20,283 nucleotides of DNA from Baffinella frigidus (lineage: Eukaryota > Cryptophyceae > Cryptomonadales > Baffinellaceae). The notes beneath the pieces are model-generated. The model did no database searches. It saw nothing but the letters and a program-made list of their open reading frames with translations, and was not told the origin of the DNA. The DNA lies in the NCBI GenBank assembly GCA_026770585.1, contig MU646644.1, forward strand, positions 270,193-290,475, read 5' to 3'. Both the position numbers and the translations under genes were made by a program. Positions 1 to 7,380 of this stretch are shown here, in pieces. Positions within the stretch are counted from its first letter, which is position 1. Each line of letters opens with the position of its first letter.

Positions 1-129
1 GGGGGGGGGGGGGGGGGTTGGGGGACCCTAAACCACCAAACCTTGGACCGTAAACCCTAAACCCCAAACTCTAAATCCTAGACCTAAGGAGACCCCTTCA
101 CCCTGAACCTTAAACGGTAAACCCTAGAC

Positions 130-186
130 CTCGTGCGCGACGCCGATGAAGTCAGACACCTGTGCCACCGCACCCTCCAAGTCCTC
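130..186 (-). CDS. Sulfotransferase exon 9
   Basis: 19 codons, EDLEGAVAQVSDFIGVAHE, equal to the helix after EDLK. Acceptor ACCTAG|GAGGAC is made from telomere-like repeat; donor GAG|GTCTAG. Later exons would lie outside the window. Confidence 0.8.
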
Positions 187-3100
187 CTAGGTTTAGGGTT
201 CAGGGTTTAGGGTTTAGGGTTCAGGGTTCAGGGTTCAGGGTTTAGGGTTGAGGATTTAGGGTGTCGGGCGTGGGGTGTCGGGTTTAGGGTTTAGGGTTTA
301 GGGTTTAGGGTTTAGGGTTTAGTGTTTAGTGTTTAGTGTTTAGGGTTTAGGGTTTAGGGTTTAGGGTTCAGGGTTTCGGGTTTCGGGTTTCGGGTTTCGG
401 GTTTTGGGTTTAGGGTTTAGGGTTTAGGGTGTAGGGTTTAGGGTGTAGGGTCTAGGTAATCCGAAAGGGGGGGGAATCTTCTGCGGAATCTTTCCGGAGT
501 AAGACGAGCGGTGGGGTGCACCTTGAGGTCTTCGAAAAAGAGAAAGAGCACGTCCTCGCGGTGCCTGCCAGCGCCATCCTTCAGCCCCGGGAAATCCTGC
601 ACCATAACCTGTGCAAAACGACATAAAGCGGTGTCGCAACAGCGTTTCTGATGCTCTGCCATGTTCTTCATCCTCGGGAAACCCTGCACCAGAACCTGTG
701 CAACGCGGCCGCCTCGCAGGCGCCCAGATCGGGAGCACCTCAAACCCTAAACCAAAAACCCAACCCCTGAGCCAAAGGGCGAAACAGCAAGGGGGCGAGG
801 ACACGGGCATGCGCGTGCGGCCCACACCCCACGCGCGCACGGGGGTTCGGGTGTCGGGGTGCGGATACCTGTGGGGCCACCACGAGGCGAGGTTTCGGGT
901 TTCGAGTTTCGGAATTCAAACACCTTTATGGTCCAGGGTTCAGGGTTCATGGTGCAGGGTTCAGCGTCTGGGCAAAGAGACCTGTGGGGCCACCAGGAGG
1001 TGAGGTGGTGGAAGTAGGAGGCGTTGTTCATCCGCGATGCGGGCGCCCCCCGCGCCAGCCAGAACTCCCGCACGAACTCCTCCAGAAGAACCTGCGCTTG
1101 CCGACTTGTTAAGGCGCGAGGTTGTATGGTGTGAGGGTTGGGGGGTTAGGGTGTAAGGTTTAGGGTTTAGGGATTGGGATTAAGGTTTAGGGTTTAGGAT
1201 TTAGGTTTAGGGTTTGGGGTTTGGGGTTTGGGGTTTGGGGTTTGGGGTTTGGGGTTTGGGGTTTGGGGGATCGACCTCCCCAGACTGAAGCAAAACAGCC
1301 CTCGAAAAAGGCGAAGCAGGAGAAGACCACGTTCGGGTTGTCTGACTATTCCCAAGCCGACATGCTGCGCGTGTGGTACAAACCCGTGACACGCTGGGTG
1401 TGCGGTACACACCCCGCCCGATCCCGATCTCTGCCTCACTCGGGCTGACTGTCAGACTATTCCCAAGTTGACATGCATGGCGTGTGTCACAAACCCGTCA
1501 ACCTTTGAGCGGAAAAACAACCCCAGCTCACCAAATCGGTGAGACGAAATAGACTGAGCGAGAGCTAGGGGGAGGGGATCGACCTCCCCCGGCTGGAAGA
1601 ACCAACCCTCGAAGAAAGAGAAGAAGGAGATGGCCACGTCGTGGGGGTCCCGCACGACCACGATGTACTTGCTCCCCGCGCCCTGCCCCCGCCGTGAGAG
1701 TTAGCCTGCTTGCAGGGGGGAGGTCTCCTACCCAGACATGTGGCGGAACTGGCTCCCCGCGCCCTGCCCCCACATTTTGCGTTGTCAAACACGGTGATGC
1801 GTAGACTCGTTTGTTCTCTTGAGTTCCCAGGTAGACTCATTCGTTAGGGTGATTGGATCAGAGAGGTATAACGTCGGGGGTCCCGTACTACCACAGTGTA
1901 CTTGCTCCCCGCGCCCTGCCCCCATGTGGTGTACTGTTCAGAACGAAAACGATTACACGGGTATCTCAAAATTGAGAAACTGAGTTGCGTTGTTCAGTTC
2001 CAAATTCAGAACTCAAGTCAAGCTGTTCAGTTTCAACTTCCGAACTAAAGTCAAGCTGTTCAGAACTTAAGCACCCTGCCGCAAGAGAGACTCCCATTTA
2101 GGTTTTTGGGTTAGAAGGGGTTTCGGGTTTCGGGTTTCAGGTTTCGGTTTTCGGTTTTCGGTTTTCGGGTTTAGGGTTGAGGACCTCGGGGCAGTGCTGG
2201 TAGCAGGCGTGCGTCCGGGGTTAAGCGTTTCGGTTTTCGAGTCTCAGGTTAAGGGTCAGGACCTCGGGGCAGTGCTGGTAGCAGGCGTGCGTCTTGAAGG
2301 CGCGCGGCTCAAACCCCTGCGAAACGTTCGCGGCACCTTCACTTTAGCCGTGAGACCTCCACTTTCGAGCCCTCTCCGGATGCATTAGGTTAATGGTTCG
2401 ACCTCACATGTTCAAAAAGCCCCCCCCCCCCCTGCGCGTGAGGGAGGCGCCTGAGAGTAGAGCGGTGTTCCCGTCCCTGAACGAGCGCGAGTTCGAGCCA
2501 CGGGACCAGTCCCGTCCGTGAACAGACGCGGTTTCGAACAAAAGGAGCATCTCACTGTAGTAAACATCGCATAGGTGGACGGACGTGACCTGGGGCGCGT
2601 CGAGGTCTTGTCCCTGATCGGACGCGAGTTCGAGCCACGGGATCACGCGGCTGATCTCGTCGTACTCCATGTTCCCGTTCGACCTCAACTGCGAACGATC
2701 TCTCTCAGTCTATTTGGTCCCACCTCAACTGCAGAAACAAATAGCAATATTACCTTCCGGTCAACGAAAGTTACTTCAAGAATTCTTTACTTGTTACTAG
2801 TATGACCGATTTGTGAAGTAATTTTCGTTGCCAGCAACTAATATATTCAACCGGTTCAAATAGTTGAGACCGCAGCTGCGAACGAGACACATCCACTTGA
2901 AACCCACTGTCGAGCCCTCTCGAAACGCATTAAGTTTATGGTCGACGTCTTAAGTTCAATAACGTCGAGAGCCAGCTCTGTCCCGGTCGATTTAGGCTCA
3001 CAAATTTGGTGAGCCGGGGCTCTTTTTCGCCTCAAAGTTGCGGATGCGTACCACGAACCCAGCATGCCAACCTATGAATGATCAGCCAACACGCCTACCA

Positions 3101-4097
3101 GCCCTTAGAATGGGAGAAAAATCTTCTCTTCGAGTCCCTTGATTTGTACCAAGAGGTCGTCGGAATCCGACGGCCTTCAGTACAAATGAAGGGGATTGAA
3201 AAATGCGATTTGCTCCAACTCTGAGGGCTGGTGGGAGTGAGGCTAGGCCACCTGGTGGACGATCTGCTGCAGCCATGTGGTCCCGCACCTGGTTTAGGGT
3301 TTAGGGTTCAGGGTTTAGGGTTAAGGGTTAAGGGTTAAGGGTTAAGGGTTAAGGGTTTATGGGGTTGGTTTTTGGGTTTTAGGTTTTAGGTTTTAGGGTT
3401 TAGGTTTAGGGTTTAGGGTTTAGGGTTTAGGGTTTAGGGTTTAGGGTTTAGGGTTTAGGGTTTGGGGTTTGTGGTTTGGGGTTTAGGATTAAGGATTCAG
3501 GGTTCAGGGTTTAGGATTAAGGATTCAGGGTTCAGGGTTCAGGGGTTAGGGTTTGGGGTTTAGGGGTTGGAGTTGAGGTTTTAGGGTTTATGGTGTGGAG
3601 TGTAGGTTTTAGGGTTACTTGGGGGAAGTGACGACAAAAACGTCTGTTGCTCGGGGCTTGAAGTCGAGCCCCTTGAGCCGACCCGCCTGGCGTCATCCAT
3701 TCGGGGTTTAAGAGAGAAGAGACTTTATTGAACTACGACGACGTCGAACCATCAACTTAATGCGCCCAGATGCTCCTATGGATTCAGTCATTCACCTCGA
3801 GTGCGGGGGAGGGGGCGGGTGCTGCTGGGGATAATGCCGTTGGTGGACGGCCAGAAAAGTGCTGGGTGGGGCTCGGTGGTTGCAACCACCGGCGGTAAAT
3901 CGACTCAAGATCTTCTGCAGTGTGCGAGAACTTCGCTGCCTTTTGTTTTGGGGGGAGGGTCTGCTGCAGCCCACCAGAAACGATCTCATACCCTGGTGGG
4001 GCCAGGGCGGTGCCTCTGTCTCGAATCCCTGGAGCCTCTGCCGCAGCGCCTGGATGCCCGGCGAGCAGGCGCTCTCCTCGGTCGTCTCCACCGGCAT
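130..4097 (-). CDS. PAPS-dependent sulfotransferase (Sulfotransfer_1 family); 9 exons, C-terminus outside window
   Basis: Predicted enzyme moving a sulfonate group from PAPS to a hydroxyl or amine acceptor; acceptor unknown. Exons in order of transcription: 4097-3975, 3686-3619, 3288-3252, 2688-2590, 2316-2263, 1682-1584, 1091-982, 564-522, 186-130. They join in frame to 230 codons. Seen: 5'-phosphosulfate loop TSPKCGTTW (residues about 61-69), LRSNGNMEYDEI, PWLELA, catalytic His in AFKTH (119), 3'-phosphate site with R138 and S146 in VVRDPHDVAIS, SWWPHR, VLFLFFEDLK, and a final helix EDLEGAVAQVSDFIGV. Known: these blocks and their order are diagnostic of cytosolic-type sulfotransferases; no signal peptide is evident in exon 1. 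The family usually has some tens of residues more, so one or more C-terminal exons should lie before position 1. The first exon is the least certain. Introns carry degraded copies of the exons. It is divergent to the demethylase gene, with about 290 bp between start codons. Confidence 0.85.
187..521. repeat. TTTAGGG telomere-like array (sulfotransferase intron 8)
   Basis: On the plus strand about 270 bp of TTTAGGG with TTCAGGG, TTTCGGG and TTTAGTG variants fill most of the intron. Since the gene is on the minus strand the transcript reads CCCTAAA. Nothing else seen except a short unique end next to exon 8. Confidence 0.9.
522..564 (-). CDS. Sulfotransferase exon 8 (EDLK motif)
   Basis: 43 nt; completes the Arg codon, then HREDVLFLFFEDLK. 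This is the conserved vLfL-x-(Y/F)EDLK strand and helix start. Acceptor TGGCAG|GCAC, donor CTCAAG|GTGCAC. Confidence 0.86.
565..981. repeat. Sulfotransferase intron 7: tandem fragments and exon 7 end copy
   Basis: Holds two copies of a short segment (GGGAAATCCTGCACCATAAC at about 590 and GGGAAACCCTGCACCAGAAC at about 677), about 80 bp apart. A diverged copy of the end of exon 7 with its donor lies at 866-893 (CCTGTGGGGCCACCACGAGG). Telomere-like traces near 740 and 930-960. Confidence 0.7.
982..1091 (-). CDS. Sulfotransferase exon 7
   Basis: VLLEEFVREFWLARGAPASR, then MNNASYFHHLTSWWPH and AG of the next Arg. The W-W-x-H-R block is typical of the family. Acceptor GCGCAG|GTTCTT, donor CACAG|GTCTCT (phase 2). 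Confidence 0.87.
1207..1266. repeat. Near-perfect TTTGGGG array
   Basis: About eight uninterrupted TTTGGGG units, more uniform than the surrounding TTTAGGG repeats. Lies in sulfotransferase intron 6 next to a degraded exon 6 copy. Confidence 0.9.
1267..1330 (-). pseudogene. Degraded copy of sulfotransferase exon 6 end
   Basis: Read on the minus strand it gives VVFSCFAFFEGCF and the same GGGGAG|GTCGATCC donor as exon 6 (DVAISFFSFFEGWF). It sits downstream of the real exon inside the next intron. Confidence 0.75.
1335..1395 (+). repeat. Dispersed repeat family A, copy 1 (partial)
   Basis: Contains TCTGACTATTCCCAAGCCGA then CATGCTGCGCGTGTGGTAC. Six copies of this family occur in the window. 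Confidence 0.75.
1448..1556 (+). repeat. Dispersed repeat family A, copy 2 (near full length)
   Basis: CTGTCAGACTATTCCCAAGT, then ACAAACCCGTCAACC, then CTCACCAAATCGGTGAG and CGAAATAGACTGAG. Defines the family at about 105 bp. CTCACCAAATCGGTGAG is nearly palindromic. Confidence 0.8.
1584..1682 (-). CDS. Sulfotransferase exon 6 (3'-phosphate binding)
   Basis: 33 codons, GAGSKYIVVVRDPHDVAISF then FSFFEGWFFQPGE. R and S eight positions apart (R-x7-S) are the PAPS 3'-phosphate ligands. Acceptor GGCAG|GGCGCG, donor GGGGAG|GTCGAT. Confidence 0.9.
1683..2262. repeat. Sulfotransferase intron 5: exon 5 and exon 6 copies and short tandem repeats
   Basis: Two copies of the start of exon 6 on the minus strand (1749-1774 and 1872-1922, the second reading KYTVVVRDP), each with the GGGGCAG acceptor. 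A 33-bp unit (GTTCAGTTCCAAATTCAGAA and on) is repeated about 2.5 times at 1992-2070. TTTCGGG-type repeat at 2100-2180. A copy of the end of exon 5 with its donor at 2183-2215. Confidence 0.75.
2183..2215 (-). pseudogene. Copy of sulfotransferase exon 5 end
   Basis: GACGCACGCCTGCTACCAGC then ACTGCCCCGAG|GTCCT on the minus strand, identical to the end of exon 5 (THACYQHCPE) 78 bp away. Confidence 0.88.
2263..2316 (-). CDS. Sulfotransferase exon 5 (catalytic histidine)
   Basis: 18 codons, GFEPRAFKTHACYQHCPE. The His of FKTH corresponds to the catalytic base of sulfotransferases. Acceptor TTTCGCAG|GGG, donor CCCGAG|GTCCTG, both phase 0. Confidence 0.87.
2405..2589 (-). pseudogene. Two degraded copies of sulfotransferase exon 4 centre
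   Basis: 2475-2513 reads LVPWLELALVQGRE and 2513-2555 reads LLLFETASVHGRDW on the minus strand, both resembling PWLELASDQGQDL of exon 4. They sit in the intron after exon 4. A poly-C run is at 2421-2431. Confidence 0.7.
2590..2688 (-). CDS. Sulfotransferase exon 4
   Basis: 33 codons: LRSNGNMEYDEISRVIPWLE then LASDQGQDLDAPQ. Matches the LR-x-x-G-x-M-x-F-x-E-I ... PW-x-E block that follows the P-loop. Acceptor TCGCAG|TTGAGG, donor CCCCAG|GTCACG. Confidence 0.87.
2689..2982. other. Sulfotransferase intron 3, proximal part
   Basis: AT-richer than the surroundings. Contains two copies of the exon 4 acceptor and first codons on the minus strand, CTGCAG|TTGAGG near 2719-2735 and TTCGCAG|CTGCGG near 2880-2893. 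No gene seen. Confidence 0.6.
2983..3070 (-). repeat. Dispersed repeat family A, copy 3 (reverse)
   Basis: Minus strand: GGCATGCTGGGTTCGTGGTA, then GGCTCACCAAATTTGTGAGCC and CTAAATCGACCGGGAC, collinear with copies 2 and 4. Confidence 0.75.
3252..3288 (-). CDS. Sulfotransferase exon 3 (PAPS P-loop)
   Basis: 37-nt exon. After the completed Lys codon it reads CGTTWLQQIVHQ, the second half of the 5'-phosphosulfate-binding loop. Acceptor ACCAG|GTGC, donor CACCAG|GTGGCC. Confidence 0.85.
3292..3618. repeat. Telomere-like TTTAGGG array (sulfotransferase intron 2)
   Basis: Nearly the whole intron: TTTAGGG, TTAAGGG, TTCAGGG and TTTGGGG variants, with about nine perfect TTTAGGG units near 3400-3462. 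No exon copies recognised. Confidence 0.92.
3619..3686 (-). CDS. Sulfotransferase exon 2 (up to the P-loop)
   Basis: AGRLKGLDFKPRATDVFVVT then SPK. Acceptor CCAG|GCGG, donor CCCAA|GTAACC; ends in phase 2 inside the P-loop lysine codon. The F-x-P-R-x-x-D-V-F-V-V-T pattern is the usual lead-in to the PAPS loop. Confidence 0.82.
3975..4097 (-). CDS. Sulfotransferase exon 1 (tentative, N-terminus)
   Basis: Reads from ATG at 4097-4095: MPVETTEESACSPGIQALRQ and on to HQGMRSFL, 41 codons, with a phase-0 donor (CTG|GTGGGC). This matches the phase-0 acceptor of the next exon. No domain is recognisable in it. The ATG, the phase and the position support it, but no homology does; another start or first exon is possible. 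Confidence 0.4.
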
Positions 4098-4387
4098 CCT
4101 CAAAGTCGAATTCGGCGGGAAAGGCCAGCAGCACGCCGGAGGTAGATCTTTCGTCGCTCGGGGCCCGCCAGAGGCCGATCTATCAACGCTGGACCGACGA
4201 GAAGCCTCTCCCTCGAGCTCGATGGTCCTGAAAAATATAATTTCGGGGATCTCCGATTCGATTTTGTTGTATATTAAGGGTATACTTTTGTTTCTGGCCT
4301 ATCTTGCCCTCCTTTACAGCCTCAAGATACACCAAAACATCGGAGATCCCCGAAAATCGTATTCAGAAATACTGGACGCGTTAGGTC
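4098..4387. promoter_or_regulatory. Divergent (bidirectional) promoter region
   Basis: The only space between the two head-to-head start codons (4097 minus and 4388 plus). About 155 of its 290 bp are an inverted-repeat element (4222-4377) that ends some ten bases before the demethylase ATG. I see no clear TATA box of known distance. That the region drives both genes is inferred from layout only. Confidence 0.5.
4222..4377. mobile_element. MITE-like inverted-repeat element, family B, copy 1
   Basis: The two ends are inverted copies over about 60 bp: left GTCCTGAAAAATATAATTT then CGGGGATCTCCGAT; the right end read backwards gives GTCCAGTATTTCTGAATACG then the same CGGGGATCTCCGAT. TGTATATTAAGG / TGTATCTTGAGG continue the arm. 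A second copy lies at 13609-13787. No coding capacity is seen, so it would be non-autonomous. Confidence 0.75.
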
Positions 4388-5014
4388 ATGGCCAAGGCGA
4401 AGAGAAAGGCGGCGGCGGCTCCCCCCAAAGTGGAGGAGGAGCAGCAGCTGGCGAAGGGAGGAAAGGGGCGCGCAGTCAAAGCGGCGCCTCCTGCTAAAGT
4501 GGCGGAGGAGGAGCCCCCTGCCAAGCGAGGAAAGGGGCGCGCTGTGCCTGGCAAAGCAGGGAAAGGCGGCGCGGAGGGCGCTGTCGCAGCGAAGAAGGTG
4601 GAGACGGAGGCAGTGAAGAAGCCCAGTGCACCGCGCGCTGCGAAGGGCAAAGTCGGGAAGGGCAGCGCGGATGGCGCGGTTGAAGCGAAGAAGGTGGAGA
4701 AGAAGGCAGTGAAGAAGCCCAGCGCACCGCGCGCTGTGAATAGCAAAGCCGGGAAGGGCAGCGCGGAGTGGAACGTCGAGCACATCACCGCGCAGTCTGA
4801 CTGGCCCATCACGACGGGGGGCTACATGCAGACGCCGACCTTCCACCCCACAGAGGAGGAATTTTCTGATTTCCACGGATATATGAACAAGCTCGACCGG
4901 CTGGTCGGGCACATGGGCGTGTGCAAAGTCGTCCCCCCGCCCGGATGGAAGCCCAGGAAGCACGATTTCTACTGTCTGGAGGACTCCTTCCCCGCGCTGG
5001 ATGAAAGCGTCACG
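4388..5014 (+). CDS. Demethylase exon 1: basic tail and JmjN
   Basis: 209 codons. The ATG has an in-frame TAG six bases before it (4382-4384). Residues 1-130 are Lys/Ala/Gly-rich with a repeated block ([13 protein letters not shown]), likely DNA- or nucleus-directed. JmjN follows: [20 protein letters not shown] and [13 protein letters not shown]. Donor ACG|GTGCGC (phase 0) joins to VKRPIKQ. Confidence 0.88.
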
Positions 5015-5901
5015 GTGCGCTCCCGAACCATGCTCCCTCGCTTGAACGAGCCCCCCCACACAATCCGGTGGAGATAGTCCGGGTGGATGGTGCCGCCTCG
5101 TGCCAGCACAGTGCAGAACCCGCAGGCTGTGCCCCATGGCAGCGGCGCTGAAAATCGCGGGTTCACCGACTTTTCTCAAGTTGGCATGCCGGGCCTGCGG
5201 TACAAACCCGTCAACTTTGGAGCCCGGGCCCACAAAATTGGTTCGCCGAAATAGACTTGGACTTCGGTAGACAGCTCTGGTGACCGATGTTGGTGGTGAC
5301 TCTTGCAGGTGAAGCGGCCGATCAAGCAGAATGCCATCGGGGGGAAGGGCCTCTACGTCAACGTGGCCCCCGACCCCCACCCCGCCCACCCCGAAACCCG
5401 ATATCCGCCACCCGAAACCCTGCTAGTAGTGCCCCCCGTTACGTCAACGTGCCCCCCCACCCCATCCCCGCCCAGCCCCCACGTGCACTATCTCGCCTAA
5501 ACCCTAACCCCTAACCCCTAAACCCTAAACCCTAAACCCTAGACCCTAAACCCTAAACCCAAAACCAGGTGCACGAGGAGAAGCGGAGCATGAAGCTGGC
5601 CGACTTCAAGAAGGCCGCCAAGAGCAAGGTTCAGGGTGTGGGGCATCGGGTGTAGGGTTTAGGGTGAAGGTTGAGGGTTGCCTTGTTGAAGTCAGGCAGC
5701 TTCATGCGCCTGGCCGACTTGAAGAAGGCCGCCAAGAGCAAGGCGCTCCTCCAAACCCCACACTGCAAACCACAAAGAGCAAGGAGTTTCCCCAAACCCT
5801 AAACCTTAAACCCTAAACCCTAAACCCTAAACCCCGGACCACCCTAAACCCCACTCCCCACACCCTAAACCCCGCACCTTCAACCCCAAACCCTAATCCC
5901 C

Positions 5902-5946
<45 letters not shown>

Positions 5947-7294
5947 ACACCCCCTAAACCCTACACCCTAAACTCTGAACCCGGAACCCCAAGCAGGAGT
6001 TTGCCCCGCCGGTGGACGGCTCGGGCGAGAGGGGCTTGACAGAGGAGGAGGTGAATCAGCTCGAGCGCAAGTTCTGGCGAAACGTGCCCGCCAACCCCAA
6101 ACCCCTACACCCCTGGGCTTTTGGGTCCTTCACCTTTGAAGTGTATGGTCTTTGGGGTTTAGGGTCCTTGAATCTCTTGGGGTTTAGGGGTTTAGGGTTG
6201 AGGTGAGAGGGGCCTGCCAGAAGAGGAAATGCACCAGTGAAACGTACCCCCCGTACCCCCAACCCTACATCCCTACATCCCTACATCCCTACATCCCTAC
6301 ATCCCAAACCCTGAACCGTAAACATTAAACCCTAAATCGTCGCAATACCAACTGAACCATCAACCCTAAACCCTGAATTATCCCGAACCATGAACCGTTA
6401 CGGGAGAGGGAGGTGAATCAGCTCGAGCGCAAGTTCTGGCGAAACGCGCTCTTCAACCCCCCATACCCCCATACCCAAACCCTGAACCCCGATCCGGATT
6501 TCCCAACCCCGGAACCCCGAACCCTGCACCTTCTGGGGGTTTAGGGACCCTAAATCTTTTGCGGTTTAGGGTTTAGGGTTTAGGGTTTCTCTAACCCCAG
6601 ACCCCAAACCCCAAACCGCAAACGCCAAACCGCAAACGCCAAACCGCAAAGCGCAGGTGCTCTTCAACCCCCCGATGTACGGGGCGGACGTGCCTTCCCC
6701 CAAGGGCTTCAGAGCCGACGGCCGCGAGGGCCTCTTCGACCCAGAGGTTCAAACCCCTGACCCCCCCCCCCCATCAAAATCTTTGGTCACATATTTTACG
6801 GGTTAGGGTTGAGTGTTTAGGTGTAGAGGTGTCCAGAGGTTGAGGGCTGAGGGTTTATGGTGTAGGTTTAGGTTTAGGGGTGTTCGGGGTTAGGGTTTAG
6901 CAGGGTTTACCGGGTGACGTGGCCTTGGCCTCCCCTCAGGGCTTGAGATCCGACGGCCGCGAGGGGCTGTTTGATCCAGAGGTTTGCCCTCAACCTAAAC
7001 CTTCAACCCTAAATCCTAAACCCTAGACCCTAAACCCTAAACCTCTGGTTATCTCTAAACCCTGAACCCTAAACCTAAACCCTAAACCCTGAACCCTAAA
7101 CCCTCATCACTGTTTCATCTCGAGGTTCGCGCCGTGCCCGGAAGCCGTTTCGATTCCAGAATGGCCGTTCAGCCTATAGCTCAGACTTCATGCGGCAATA
7201 TACCGTTACGTGCTATCTCAAGGGTGAATACCGGTTTGTGCTATCTGAAGGGTGCAATTTGCTATCGTAGCCTCGTCGTGACTTTACCATAACA

Positions 7295-7380
<86 letters not shown>

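Noticed and set aside
424-840. Minus-strand open frames over sulfotransferase exon 8 and its intron
   Set aside because: Only 43 bp match the family; the rest is intron with telomere repeat and duplicate fragments, though the exon itself was kept.
3292-3618. A true telomere or chromosome end
   Set aside because: Repeats are degenerate, occur in both orientations and are interrupted by exons of two genes.
3784-4134. Alternative minus-strand reading of the sulfotransferase N-terminus (116 codons)
   Set aside because: It has only phase-2 donors that do not fit exon 2; the overlapping frame from ATG 4097 fits in phase.
4322-5389. Minus-strand open frame of 355 codons
   Set aside because: It lies opposite demethylase exon 1, which has JmjN homology; the GC-rich Lys/Ala codons leave the other strand open by composition.
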